DNA of 64,000 bases from Flavobacteriales bacterium (GTDB lineage: Bacteria; Bacteroidota; Bacteroidia; Flavobacteriales_F; PHOS-HE28), in NCBI GenBank assembly GCA_019638115.1, contig JAHBUK010000004.1:124001-188000 (forward strand). The letters run 5' to 3'. Positions 25,591-34,469 of this stretch are shown here, one piece after another. A program made the translations under genes and the position numbers. Each line of letters opens with the position of its first letter. The stretch's first letter is position 1. The notes under the pieces are model-generated. The model did no database searches, was not told the origin of the DNA, and saw nothing but the letters and a program-made list of their open reading frames with translations.

Positions 25591-25598
25591 CAAAAGTA
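25591..25598 (-). promoter_or_regulatory. -7 element of the cytochrome/YceI operon
   Basis: TACTTTTG on the minus strand is an exact match to TAnnTTTG, 7 bp before ATG 25583. The transcript would start almost at the ATG. No TTG is present at the usual -33 spacing and no TGAY-N4-RTCA site lies upstream, so control differs from the cco promoters. Confidence 0.5.
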
Positions 25599-25675
25599 CC
25601 TCTGTTCCCGGGGTGCTCCATCCGGATCCCGACGAAGCGGGAAAAGCGCTGGATGGAACGGGAATGCCATGGTGA

Positions 25676-25879
25676 TCAGCGCTTGGACGGCACGGGCCGC
25701 TTGTGCTCCATGGCTGCTTGCCGCAGTTCCAGCAGTTCCGCGGTAAGCACGATCGCATTAAGGCCGTTGTGGTAACGCGGCTGGCGGTTCAGCCGGAGAA
25801 TGGCACCGGGCAGCAAGGAGGCCTCAAGGCTAAGGAGGCATGCCAGGTCGTTGGGGCGGAGCAGGCTGAGGGGGTCCAT
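25676..25879 (-). CDS. Possible small protein of unknown function
   Basis: A 67-residue ATG-started frame (MDPLSLLRPNDLACLLSLEA...). Its composition is protein-like, with an amphipathic start, a segment AILRLNRQPRYHNGLNAIVL and a basic tail. It is on the same strand and between the LytTR regulator and the cytochrome operon. No family is recognised. The remaining parts of 25584-25982 show no other gene. Confidence 0.4.
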   Translation of the reverse strand: MDPLSLLRPNDLACLLSLEASLLPGAILRLNRQPRYHNGLNAIVLTAELLELRQAAMEHKRPVPSKR

Positions 25880-25982
25880 GGCAGGTGCTATTCCGATAGC
25901 CCGAAGGTTGGACCACCACGGTGCCCTTTCCGAATGTAGTTGGACGAAGCGGGCAAGGGGGCCGACGAAAGCGGAAAGACCG

Positions 25983-26735
25983 CTACCCGCCCGCCAGCCA
26001 ACGCTTGAAGTCGGCCGAGCGTTCGCTGCTCACGATGGCATCCTCACCGTAGGGGGGATCGAGCAGCACCTTCACGCGGCTTTTGCTGTAGGCCACCAGT
26101 TCTCGGATGCTGTCCACCTGCACGATGAGCTGGCGGTTGAGGCGGGTGAAACGCTCGGGGTCCAGCTGACGCTCCAAGCGGTCGAGGCTCTCGTCCAGCG
26201 GCAGGTCGCGGCCACTGCGGGTGCGCAGGAAGGTGTTCTTCTGCAGCGAGTGGATGTAGGCGATCTCCGCAGGCTCCACCACCTTGAACTGGTCGCCGTA
26301 GCGGATCAGGAAACGCTTCACATAGGCGCCGGGGCGATCGGGTGTTCTGGCGCTTGCCAATGCGCTCAGGTCGCGCACCGCACCCAGCTTCTTCACCCGT
26401 TCCAAGGCCCGCTGCAACTCCTCGCGGCGGATGGGCTTCAGCAGGTAGTCCACGGCGTTCACCTCGAAAGCCTTGAGGGCATGCTCATCGAAGGCCGTAG
26501 TGAAGACCACCGGGCAGGGCACCTCCATGCGTTTGAACAGCTCGAAGCTGTCGCCATCGGCCAGTTGCACATCGAAGAGGGCCAGATCGGGCGCGGGGTT
26601 GTTGGCGAACCACTGGAGCGCACCTTGCACGGTGGGCACATCGGCCAGCACCTCGCCTTCGGGCATCAGTTCCGTCAGCATCTTCCGCAGGCGCATGGCC
26701 GCTGCGGCCTCATCCTCCAGGATCAACACCTTCAT
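25983..26735 (-). CDS. LytTR family response regulator
   Basis: A 250-residue regulator with receiver domain (~1-120; Asp55 in FDVQLADG, LLKPIRREEL) and a LytTR DNA-binding domain (~140-245; RFLIRYGDQFKVV, IHSLQKNTFLRT, FTRLNRQLIVQVDSI). It binds DNA as a dimer at direct repeats. It overlaps the kinase stop by 4 bp (ATGA), so the two form a coupled two-component pair. Confidence 0.95.
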   Translation of the reverse strand: MKVLILEDEAAAAMRLRKMLTELMPEGEVLADVPTVQGALQWFANNPAPDLALFDVQLADGDSFELFKRMEVPCPVVFTTAFDEHALKAFEVNAVDYLLKPIRREELQRALERVKKLGAVRDLSALASARTPDRPGAYVKRFLIRYGDQFKVVEPAEIAYIHSLQKNTFLRTRSGRDLPLDESLDRLERQLDPERFTRLNRQLIVQVDSIRELVAYSKSRVKVLLDPPYGEDAIVSSERSADFKRWLAGG

Positions 26736-29566
26736 GATCGTGCGATGATCAAAGGTATGCGCACCACGAAACGGCCTTCCTCCTGCCCTGCTTCCATGGG
26801 CACGGGAGTGAGCGCGGCGTAACGTTGCCGGATGCTGTGCAGCCCGAAGCCCGTGGACCGTGGCGGCGACAGGCGCGGCAGCAGGTCGTTCGTCACCACC
26901 AGTTGCTCCCCCTGCACCCGCACGCCGATCCGCAGGGGCCGTTCGCGGGTGGCCGCGTTGTGCTTCAGGGCGTTCTCCAGCAGCAACTGCAGGCAGAGCG
27001 GCACCACCAGTCGATCCAGCACAGCGTCGGGCACTTCCACATCCAGTTCAATGGCCTCCCCGAAGCGCTCTTTCTCCAGCGCGAAATAGGTATCCAGCAG
27101 TTGCAGTTCCTCCCGCAGTGCGATGAGCTCCTTGTCGCGCAATTGCAGGATGCTGCGGAAGAAGGTGCTGAGGCGGTCCACGTGCCCCACGGCCGAGGAG
27201 GGATCGCTTTCAATGAGCGCCACCAAGGTGTTGAAGCTGTTGAACAGGAAGTGCGGATCCACCTGGCTGCGCAGGGCCTCCAACTGGAAGCGCACCCGCT
27301 CCTGCTCCATGCGCTGGCGTTGCGCGGCGCGGCGTTCGCGCTGGCGCACGATGAGCAGGGTAAGGAGCAGCAACAGCACCAGGCCGGTGGCCAATACCCA
27401 GCGACGCAGGTACCACGGTGCTTCCACCACGAAGGCGAAGGAGGTCCACCCTTCCGAATTGGCGGACGGCTCACCAACGAAAGCACGCACCTGGAAACGG
27501 TAGGAACCCGGCGGCAGCAAAGCGTAGCGCACCTGCCTTTCACGGGTTAACTGGCTGCGCTCATCGTAGCCCAACAGGCGGTACTCGAAGGAAACGGCGG
27601 CGGGGTCCACGAAATGGATGGCAGCCAGTTGGAAGGAGAGGTCGTTGCGGTCGTGGGTGGTGCGCAGGGCGCTGTGTGGGGAGACCGCCTCGTTGCCCAC
27701 ATGCACATCGGTGATGCGCGTGGGGATGTGCGAGCGGGGTTCCGTACCTGCATCCTGTATGCGCACGAGGCCCTTGTCCATGGCCACCCACAGGGCGCCG
27801 TGGCGATCGTTGCTCAAGGTGTTGAGCCCTGCCTTCACGCCCCCGATGCCCAATTGGGCGCTCAGTTCGGTCCATGTATCCGACGAAGGCGCGTAGGCCC
27901 ATGCCCCAACATCGCTGAAAACGAGCATCCGTTGGCTCAAGGCAGCGATGCCGAACAGGTCGCCGGAGAACGCGGGGTGTTCCGCGCCAATACAGGCCGT
28001 GCTTCCACCTTGCACAGCACACAGACCGGTACCGGGCCCGGCCGCCCATGTCCGTCCATGCGCATCGCGGGCCATGCTATAGTATGTGCGTCCCGCTGCC
28101 TGCAGGGGCTCCACCACACCGGCTCCATGCACCAGCACCAGGCCGTTGCCATCCGTGGCGCCGTAGGCACTGTCCGGCCCCAGGGGCAGCACATCGTACA
28201 CGAAACCCGGCCCCTGTGGGCGGTAGTGGGTGAAGCGGCCGTTGCGGTAAGCGGAGATCCCTTCCAAGGTGCCGAACCAGGCCACGTTGCCGGCGCTGCG
28301 AACGGCCAGCACGTTGTCGTTCAACAGTCCGTCGCGCGAGGTGAAGTGCTGCACGGAACCGTTGGGACGCACCGCATACACGCCGTTGCCGAAGGTGGCC
28401 GCCCACACGGTGCCATCGCTGGTGGCGGCCATGGATACCACCGGCCTGCGCGGGTCCAGGTCCAGGGGCACGCGAGTAAGTTGGGCTGCATCGAGGAAGG
28501 CCGCCGGGTGGTGGTGTATGCCCTTGGGCGTTGCGAACCAGATGCGTTCCTGCGGGTCCATGCAGAGCGCGCTGATCCCGCGCAGGTCGAGGCCCTCGTG
28601 GTCCGTTACCCACAGCACTGCGGGATCGGCGCGGGTGACCAGGTCGGTGCCGTTGCACCACCACAGCGCACCATCGGCATCGGCGAACAGATCCAGTGCT
28701 GAGCGCTGTGCCATCAACCGGGCTGGCGCGAGGTATCGCTCATAGCGGCCATGCACGGCGCTCTTCTCGTGGAGCACCATCCCGAGGGCAGTGCTGCTCA
28801 CCCAGATCCGTCCCGTCTGGGTGGCCACTTTCAGCACGGCACCCATGGGCACTGTGGCTTCCAGAAGTTCCACGGCGTTCACTTGGGCCTGCGGATCCCA
28901 AATGAACACCCCTTGCCGATCCGTACCGGCCACCACGCGGCCAAGCTCATCCACCGCAACGGCCAGCACCAGGTTGTCCGGGGCTCCTTCCGCCTGGCCG
29001 AAAACGCGCTCCACGCCCTGCCTGCCACAGATCGCCAAGCCTTGGTCGGTTGCCACCACCACGCGGCCGTCGGGCAATGCAGCAAGGTCGTTCAGTTGCT
29101 CATCGGGCAGCCCTTCACGGGTTCCCCAGCGCTTCAGCTTCTCGCCCTTCAATTGCCAGAGCCCTGCACCGTAAGTGGCCATCCACAAGGTGCCATCCGC
29201 ATCGGCATGCATGCCCACCACGGGCGCTTTGCGCAATGCCTCGTCCCACAGCAGGGTGTCGCAACGCCCACTGCCGCAACGCACCAGCAGGCCGTGTGAG
29301 AAGGCGGCAAGCACATCATCACCCGCAGCAACTACAGCGCTCACCCGGGCACCGGAGACCGGGAACACCACGCGGGTATGGGCGCCATCGCTGCGCAGCA
29401 GGCCGGCATCGCTTCCGGCCCAGAGCAGCCCCTGCGCATCCTGAACGATGCAATTGATCTCCACCTCCTGAAGTCCGGGGCGCAGCAGCAGGGTGCTGGT
29501 CTGCGGGAACTGCGCTTGCGCAACGATCGCGAGCAAGGCACCAAGGACCGGGAGCGTGCGCATCAT
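26732..29566 (-). CDS. Two-component propeller sensor histidine kinase
   Basis: A 944-residue membrane kinase. A signal peptide (MMRTLPVLGALLAIVAQAQ) leads a periplasmic pair of seven-bladed propellers (~25-620; blades such as DAQGLLWAGSDAGLLR and TSDGTVWAATFGNGVY). A Y_Y_Y Ig-like domain (~625-705) is followed by one helix (WVLATGLVLLLLLTLLIV) and a LytS-type kinase core with His772 in QVDPHFLFNSFNT and an ATPase part (LENALKHNA). Such kinases usually sense ligands in the periplasm, often glycans. It overlaps the upstream YceI gene by 4 bp, an unusual coupling that suggests YceI and kinase work together. Confidence 0.94.
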   Translation of the reverse strand: MMRTLPVLGALLAIVAQAQFPQTSTLLLRPGLQEVEINCIVQDAQGLLWAGSDAGLLRSDGAHTRVVFPVSGARVSAVVAAGDDVLAAFSHGLLVRCGSGRCDTLLWDEALRKAPVVGMHADADGTLWMATYGAGLWQLKGEKLKRWGTREGLPDEQLNDLAALPDGRVVVATDQGLAICGRQGVERVFGQAEGAPDNLVLAVAVDELGRVVAGTDRQGVFIWDPQAQVNAVELLEATVPMGAVLKVATQTGRIWVSSTALGMVLHEKSAVHGRYERYLAPARLMAQRSALDLFADADGALWWCNGTDLVTRADPAVLWVTDHEGLDLRGISALCMDPQERIWFATPKGIHHHPAAFLDAAQLTRVPLDLDPRRPVVSMAATSDGTVWAATFGNGVYAVRPNGSVQHFTSRDGLLNDNVLAVRSAGNVAWFGTLEGISAYRNGRFTHYRPQGPGFVYDVLPLGPDSAYGATDGNGLVLVHGAGVVEPLQAAGRTYYSMARDAHGRTWAAGPGTGLCAVQGGSTACIGAEHPAFSGDLFGIAALSQRMLVFSDVGAWAYAPSSDTWTELSAQLGIGGVKAGLNTLSNDRHGALWVAMDKGLVRIQDAGTEPRSHIPTRITDVHVGNEAVSPHSALRTTHDRNDLSFQLAAIHFVDPAAVSFEYRLLGYDERSQLTRERQVRYALLPPGSYRFQVRAFVGEPSANSEGWTSFAFVVEAPWYLRRWVLATGLVLLLLLTLLIVRQRERRAAQRQRMEQERVRFQLEALRSQVDPHFLFNSFNTLVALIESDPSSAVGHVDRLSTFFRSILQLRDKELIALREELQLLDTYFALEKERFGEAIELDVEVPDAVLDRLVVPLCLQLLLENALKHNAATRERPLRIGVRVQGEQLVVTNDLLPRLSPPRSTGFGLHSIRQRYAALTPVPMEAGQEEGRFVVRIPLIIARS

Positions 29567-30126
29567 GGCTTGCTTGCGGAAAGCTTGAAGAGGGCGTCCA
29601 CCTTCACGTCCACCACGGCCGCGATCTTCTGCTGCACCACCCGGGGTATACGGATGCCATGGTCCTCCAGCGCCACATCCAGGGTGGCGGTGACACGTAC
29701 GCCCTCGCTGCTCACCACCACCCGGCAGGGCACGATGCGCTCGCGTTCCACGCCGCGTATGGTGAAGGCGCCCTTGGCGCGCACGCTGTGTTCACCCGGC
29801 ACGGTGAGATCCACCGCCTCGATGATGCGGCCTTGGAAAGTGGCATCCGGCCAGGTGGCGGTGGCCATGTAGTTCTCGTTGAAATGCTCGCGCTGGAGCG
29901 GGGAATTGAAGCCCACGAAATCCGCGACCGGGATCTTCACAGCGAACTGGCGCGCCGCCGGATCGAGCAGGCCGGTGGCCTTGCTGTTGGATGCCGCGAT
30001 GCGCTCCATGGGGGCATCGCTTACGAAGCTCACCTCGGCGCGCTGCACCGCAAGCAACTGCCGCTCCTGCGCAAAGAGCGAGGCGCTGAAGAGCAGTGCG
30101 AAGGGAAGGATGGCACGGATGGACAT
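29563..30126 (-). CDS. YceI family periplasmic protein, kinase-linked
   Basis: A 187-residue secreted YceI protein (signal MSIRAILPFALLFSASLFAQ; family segments REHFNENYMATATWP, AKGAFTIRGVER and IPRVVQQKIAAVV). It is a paralogue of the YceI at 23484. Translation is coupled to the propeller kinase by ATGA overlap. The frame is open to 30171, but ATG 30126 starts the signal. It may load or present a hydrophobic ligand to the kinase; that is inference. Confidence 0.9.
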   Translation of the reverse strand: MSIRAILPFALLFSASLFAQERQLLAVQRAEVSFVSDAPMERIAASNSKATGLLDPAARQFAVKIPVADFVGFNSPLQREHFNENYMATATWPDATFQGRIIEAVDLTVPGEHSVRAKGAFTIRGVERERIVPCRVVVSSEGVRVTATLDVALEDHGIRIPRVVQQKIAAVVDVKVDALFKLSASKP

Positions 30127-30128
30127 GC

Positions 30129-30168
30129 GGCACGGACCTGGACAGGCGCCAAGTCCGTGCCGAATGTA
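30129..30168 (-). promoter_or_regulatory. Inverted repeat and -7 element before YceI/kinase operon
   Basis: GGCACGGAC at 30129-30137 and GTCCGTGCC at 30153-30161 form a perfect 9-bp inverted repeat. On the minus strand TACATTCG at 30168-30161 (7 of 8 to TAnnTTTG) directly abuts it. The repeat could be an operator at the start site or the terminator of the hydrolase gene just upstream. Confidence 0.4.
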
Positions 30169-30177
30169 CATGCTCGC

Positions 30178-31332
30178 TTAGCGAGCCACCACGAAGGAGC
30201 GCACGACGACAGCATCGCCATCGCCCAAGAGCAGGCGATAGATGCCCGGAGGCAGGGTGCCCACGTTCAGCACACCGTCGGCTGGGAGCAGTTGCAGCTG
30301 CATGCTCTCACGTCCCAGGGCATCCAGCACGCGCACTGGCATACCGGACTCGGCACCGTACACCACCAGCAGTTGGTCGGCAGGCACGGGACCCAGTCGC
30401 ACAGCAGGCGCTGCATCCGCCTCGGCAATGGAGGTGGTGATGCCGCAGGTGATGTCACCAGTGACCCGGACGCTCGCGCTCAGGCTGTCGCTGAAGGCAT
30501 CGTACGCGCCAGGAACACCCTTCAGGAAATGGTCCAGCCAAAGGCCCGCGAAGTCGTTGATCACGCCATGCTGCGCGGAACGCGAGATCGAAGGGCTCGG
30601 GCTGCAGGTGAACTCACCGAAGTCGCAGTTGAAGTTGCTATTGGCGAAGTAGCAGTGGCCACCGCCGGTGATGTTCACGAACGCGCGGCAATCCGTGGTG
30701 AGCGCATCATACATGGGGCCTTGGTGCGCCGGGATCGGGGTCACGCAGTCGTTGGAACCTGCGAACATGAGCGTGGGCACCACCACTTGCGCGGCGGCTG
30801 CTACAGCGCTGGGGTTGGTCTCGGCCGCCGCGAAGTTCACCAGGGTCTGGATGCTGCTGTTGTTGGCCGAACCCAGGAAGCTGGCACCGCCGCCCATGCT
30901 GTGTCCCATCAGGGCCGTGGCCGGCGCCACCTTGCCGAAGAAGGGCGATGCGGCATCGGTGTTGGCCGCTTGCAGCGCGGTGGCCACGAAGGCCAGGTCC
31001 TGTCCGAAAGCGCCGTGGTTGGGGGCTGGCAACAGACCGCCTTCGGTGGTGGGCAACACCATGATGTAGCCTTTCGGCACGAAGTAGTTCCACAGGTTGG
31101 CGTAGGCGCCCACCGCCATGGCGAAACCGTGGCCCATCACCAGCACCGGGAATTCACCACTGGCCACGTCCACGTTGGAACCAGCGGAGACACCGGGGTA
31201 GCGGATCTCGCAGGGCACGTTGCGGTTGCGGGCCGCATCGAAATAGGTGATGTTGCGGCTGCCAATGGCGTACGGCTGGGCGTATGTGGCCAGGGCGAGC
31301 AGGATTACGGATAGGGTAAGGGTTGCTCTCAT
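30178..31332 (-). CDS. Secreted alpha/beta hydrolase with T9SS sorting tail
   Basis: A 384-residue exported hydrolase. It has a signal peptide (MRATLTLSVILLALATYAQ) and a dienelactone/PAF-acetylhydrolase-like alpha/beta fold with nucleophile in GHSMGGGAS, oxyanion region MGHGFAM and a late His in GGGHCYF. A C-terminal ~75-residue type A T9SS sorting domain follows (VRVLDALGRESMQLQLL, LPPGIYRLLL). It probably acts on esters or polymers outside the cell. ATG 31332 is used; TATCTTTC at 31345-31338 (minus) is a likely -7 element directly before it. Confidence 0.87.
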   Translation of the reverse strand: MRATLTLSVILLALATYAQPYAIGSRNITYFDAARNRNVPCEIRYPGVSAGSNVDVASGEFPVLVMGHGFAMAVGAYANLWNYFVPKGYIMVLPTTEGGLLPAPNHGAFGQDLAFVATALQAANTDAASPFFGKVAPATALMGHSMGGGASFLGSANNSSIQTLVNFAAAETNPSAVAAAAQVVVPTLMFAGSNDCVTPIPAHQGPMYDALTTDCRAFVNITGGGHCYFANSNFNCDFGEFTCSPSPSISRSAQHGVINDFAGLWLDHFLKGVPGAYDAFSDSLSASVRVTGDITCGITTSIAEADAAPAVRLGPVPADQLLVVYGAESGMPVRVLDALGRESMQLQLLPADGVLNVGTLPPGIYRLLLGDGDAVVVRSFVVAR

Positions 31333-31461
31333 GGTGGGAAAGATAGTGGCACATGGTGAGTTGCGGAAGTCCACCGCTTCGACCATTGTGGGTAGGCTGA
31401 GGGAAGGGGGAGTGCGGGGGTATGTGCAAGTCGGATGGCGGGTGGGAGCGGTGTGCTTGGG

Positions 31462-31828
31462 CTTTCCGTACTCGCTGCGCTCGTCGGAAAGCTCTCCTGG
31501 GTGGCGCGGGGGTAGGCACGAAAGCGGGATGCCTTGGCTTTCCGTACTCGCTGCGCTCGTCGGAAAGCTCTCCTGGATGGCGCTGGAGTGTTCAGGTTGC
31601 GCGGTTGAAAGCGGTGTGTAGTGGCTTTCCGTACTCGCGGTGCTCGTCGGAAAGCTCTCCTGGGTGGCGATGGAGTAGGCAGGTTGAGCGGTCGAGAGCG
31701 GTGTGCTTGGGCTTTCCGTACTCGCTGCGCTCGTCGGAAAGCTCCCCTGGGTGGCGATGGAGTGTTCAGGTTACGCGGTCGAGAGCGGTTCGTGGTGGCT
31801 TTCCGTACTCGCTGCGCTCGTCGGAAAG
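31462..31828. repeat. Five-copy 87-bp repeat with CTTTCCG...CGGAAAG core
   Basis: The 30-bp core starts at 31462, 31538, 31625, 31712 and 31799; periods are 76, 87, 87 and 87. Each core has 7-bp complementary ends (CTTTCCG/CGGAAAG) around TACTCGCTGCGCTCGT, and linkers share CTCTCCTGGGTGGCGATGGAG-like sequence. A decayed sixth core lies at about 31931-31958. The whole 31333-32048 stretch holds no credible gene; frames through it are translated repeats. Confidence 0.88.
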
Positions 31829-31952
31829 AGCAGCTTCCCCTCCGCTTACAATGCTCAATCGTTGTGGTCAACGCGGTCGGGATTGACCTCCCTGCGGTCG
31901 GTCCATCCCTTGGGTGGGGGCTTCAATGTCCCGCCGCACTCGCTTCGCTCGT

Positions 31953-32015
31953 GGAAAGAACAGCCCCCGAAAAATGCTCAAGCGAGCTTGGCATTTTTCG
32001 GGGGCTGTTCTTTCC
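31953..32015 (-). terminator. 25-bp perfect hairpin downstream of tRNA-Ser
   Basis: The arms 31953-31977 and 31991-32015 are fully complementary for 25 bp (centre part CAGCCCCCGAAAAATGC). The 13-base loop can extend the stem through CAAG/CTTG. It lies 34 bp beyond the 3' end of tRNA-Ser on the minus strand and is most simply its terminator, though far longer than needed. Confidence 0.6.
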
Positions 32016-32048
32016 TACCCACCTGCGGTGGGTGCGGGGGGACATTGG

Positions 32049-32135
32049 CGGAGAGGGAGGGATTCGAACCCCCGGTACCCGTGAAGGCACATCTGTTTTC
32101 GAGACAGACCCGATCGACCACTCTGGCACCTCTCC
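32049..32135 (-). tRNA. tRNA-Ser (CGA)
   Basis: Complete class II tRNA of 87 bases on the minus strand. Acceptor stem GGAGAGG/CCTCTCC, discriminator G, anticodon stem TCTGT/ACAGA with loop CTCGAAA (anticodon CGA, reading UCG), a long variable arm as required for Ser, and T-arm with GGTTCGAATCC. CCA is not encoded. Regions 31829-31952 and 32136-32269 around it show nothing else. Confidence 0.95.
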
Positions 32136-32269
32136 TGATGTCCTTGGGGCATGGCCCCGGTGGAAGGGCGGCAAAGATAGCCGGAGTTCCCAGCCCGCGA
32201 CCATCAACGCAAAAGTGCCGCCCACCTCCCCTTCCTCCTACCTCACCCCTTCCATCCTCAACGCTGACC

Positions 32270-32480
32270 GGAGTCGAACACTGAGCGGAGTCGAAGTGGA
32301 GCGGAGTCGAAGCATCCACATTCCCACATCTTCAAATCTCCACATCCTCAAATCTTCACATCCTCATATCTGTCATTGCGAGGCTTGCCGAAGCAACACA
32401 TCTTCACATCTTGTCATTGCGAGCGAAGCGAAGCAACACATAACGCTGAGCGAAGTCGAAGCGTCCACATCCGGTCATAG
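32270..32480. repeat. Interspersed simple repeats (GGAGTCGAA, CACATC and TCATTGCGAG types)
   Basis: Three copies of (C/G)GGAGTCGAA at about 32270-32310, then about ten CACATC(T/C)(T/C)CA-like decamers, and two copies of TGTCATTGCGAG followed by GAAGCAACACAT. Similar CACATC repeats occur between ccmD and ccmE. No gene is seen in 32136-32547. Confidence 0.75.
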
Positions 32481-32547
32481 AGCAGCCACAACACGCCCTT
32501 GGGCTGGCAGCGCGAATTGCACGGGACTGCCAACGATCCGATCCCGC

Positions 32548-33852
32548 TCAGGCCCACATCACCCAGAAGGTGAGGATGGCGCCAGCGTAGCCGATGGCTG
32601 CGGGTACCATCATCTTGCGGATGTACCAGATGAAGTCAATGTGCAGAATGCCCATGGCGGCAACGCCAGCGGCGGAACCGATGATGAGCAGGCTGCCACC
32701 GGTACCGGCGCACAGGGCCAGCATCTCCCAGAAGAGGTGGTCCTGCGGGAACTGGGACATGGGGTACATGCCCATGGCGGCGGCCACCAAGGGCACGTTG
32801 TCCACAATGGCGGAGAGCACCCCGATGGCGCTGTTGATGAAGTAGATGTTGCCGAAGGTCTGGTCGAGCCCGTGGGCGAGCAGGGTGAGGTGACCGGCCA
32901 CCTGCAAGGCGGCCACGGCCACAAGTATACCGAGGAAGAACAGCACGCTGGGCATGTCGATGCGGCGTAGCACGGCGGTCACCATCAGGTCACCGCGCTT
33001 GTCCACACCATGGCGCAGGTGGATGAGTTCGGTCACGATCCAGAGGACGCCCAGTCCGAGCATTACACCCATGAAGGGAGGCAGGTGCGTAACGGCCTTG
33101 AAGACCGGCACAAAGAGCAGCGCCGCCACGCCCAAGGTGAAGACCAGCTTGCGCTCGAAGTCGGTCACCTGGCCACCGTGATGGCCGGAGGGACGCACCA
33201 CGTCCGGACGCTCCACGTTGCCCTTCAGGCTGCGGCCCACCCACAACAGGGGCAGCACCAGGCACACCAGGCTGGGCACGATGAGCTTGGTGATGATGTT
33301 GACCGTGGTGACCTGCTTGCCCACCCAGAGCATGATGGTGGTGACGTCACCGATGGGCGACCAAGCACCGCCGGCGTTGGCACTGATGATGACCATGCCT
33401 GCGAAGGTCCAGAGGGTCTCCTTGTCCTTGATGAGCTTGCGCAAGAGGGCGCACATCACGATGGTGGTGGTGAGGTTGTCCAGCACGGACGACATGAAGA
33501 ACGTGAGGATGCAGATCATCCACAGCAAGGTGCTCTTCTTCTCGGTGCTGATCCGGTCGGTGATCACCCGGAAGCCCTCGTGCACGTCCACCAACTCCAC
33601 GATGGTCATGGCGCCCATGAGGAAGAACAAGATGCTGCCGATCTCGCCCAGGTGGGTGAGCAGGTGGTGCTCCAGGTCCGCGTGGGTGACGCCCTGTTCG
33701 GGCGGGAAGATGGACTCGTAGCCCAGCATGAGCAAGGCCCATACCAAGGCTCCGATGAGGATGGCCGTAGCGGCCTTGTTGATGCGAAGGGGGTGCTCCA
33801 GTGCGATGGCCAAATAGCCAACCACGAACACGAGTGCCATCAAGATGAACAT
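32548..33852 (-). CDS. nhaD: Sodium:proton antiporter, NhaD family
   Basis: A 434-residue inner-membrane antiporter that expels Na+ in exchange for H+. It has about 12 helices and ion-transporter superfamily motifs FFMSSVLDNLTTTIVM, VIISANAGGAWSPIGDVTT, INSAIGVLSAIVDNVPLVAA and AGTGGSLLIIGSAAGVAAMG. The frame is open to 34170, but this extension reads through tandem repeats; ATG 33852 begins the first helix. TATCCTTG at 33882-33875 (minus strand) is a plausible -7 element 22 bp upstream. Confidence 0.94.
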   Translation of the reverse strand: MFILMALVFVVGYLAIALEHPLRINKAATAILIGALVWALLMLGYESIFPPEQGVTHADLEHHLLTHLGEIGSILFFLMGAMTIVELVDVHEGFRVITDRISTEKKSTLLWMICILTFFMSSVLDNLTTTIVMCALLRKLIKDKETLWTFAGMVIISANAGGAWSPIGDVTTIMLWVGKQVTTVNIITKLIVPSLVCLVLPLLWVGRSLKGNVERPDVVRPSGHHGGQVTDFERKLVFTLGVAALLFVPVFKAVTHLPPFMGVMLGLGVLWIVTELIHLRHGVDKRGDLMVTAVLRRIDMPSVLFFLGILVAVAALQVAGHLTLLAHGLDQTFGNIYFINSAIGVLSAIVDNVPLVAAAMGMYPMSQFPQDHLFWEMLALCAGTGGSLLIIGSAAGVAAMGILHIDFIWYIRKMMVPAAIGYAGAILTFWVMWA

Positions 33853-33927
33853 GTAATGCGCTGGAATTGCGGCGCAAGGATACGGAACACCGTGACTATT
33901 GTTACCATGGAAAATGCCCGAGATCCC

Positions 33928-34083
33928 GCTGCGACACCCTTCGGGGTCGAATGCCGGTGGGCTTGGCACAATGCTACATGCTGCGACTCCCTTCGGGGTC
34001 GAATGCCGGTGGGCTTGGCACAATGCTACGTGCTGCGACATCCTTCGGGGTCGAAATACACGCTGGTGTGGGACGATGCCTTC
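33928..34083. repeat. Three-copy 52-bp tandem repeat
   Basis: Units start at 33928, 33980 and 34032 (GCTGCGACnCCCTTCGGGGTCGAA..., exactly 52 bp apart); the third diverges in its second half. An inverted partial copy (CGACCCCGAAGGGTGTCGCAGC) is at about 34268-34290, and CCCTGAAGGGGTCACAGCATG at about 34219 is a further degenerate form. The 33853-34469 stretch holds no credible gene. Confidence 0.85.
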
Positions 34084-34469
34084 TACAGGCTGCGCCCGAT
34101 GGATATCGGACGCCCTACGTGGGCGTAATACACGCTGACCCCGGAGCAAGATCCAGCATGCGATGCTCAATGCAAACGAACAGGATGAGCATTCCTATGC
34201 ACGGCTGCATTCAATGACCCTGAAGGGGTCACAGCATGTAGCTTATTGAACGCCGCACGCGCCCCACGACCCCGAAGGGTGTCGCAGCAGGAGTTCCATC
34301 CGCCACCAAGAGAACGAGCTCCTGTCGATGCATGCCCCAGTATTACATGGCCCGTTGCCGGTCCTCAACAGATCCAGCAAGGAGCCTTCCATAGTTCTTG
34401 CAGTGCCCCCCCCTGGAAAACGAACAGGCCGCCCATCCGGACGGCCTGTTGCAAGGAGCATGCACTCCC

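Noticed and set aside
24801..25775. 324-residue plus-strand frame
   Set aside because: Antisense to two cytochrome lipoproteins with clear signals and heme motifs.
29659..31314. 551-residue plus-strand frame
   Set aside because: Antisense to YceI and the T9SS hydrolase, His/Gly-rich with no domain.
31621..32970. 449-residue plus-strand frame across the repeat region
   Set aside because: It reads through the 87-bp repeats, the tRNA-Ser gene and antisense nhaD.
33853..34170. 106-residue N-terminal extension of NhaD
   Set aside because: It is translated 52-bp repeat; ATG 33852 starts the first transmembrane helix.
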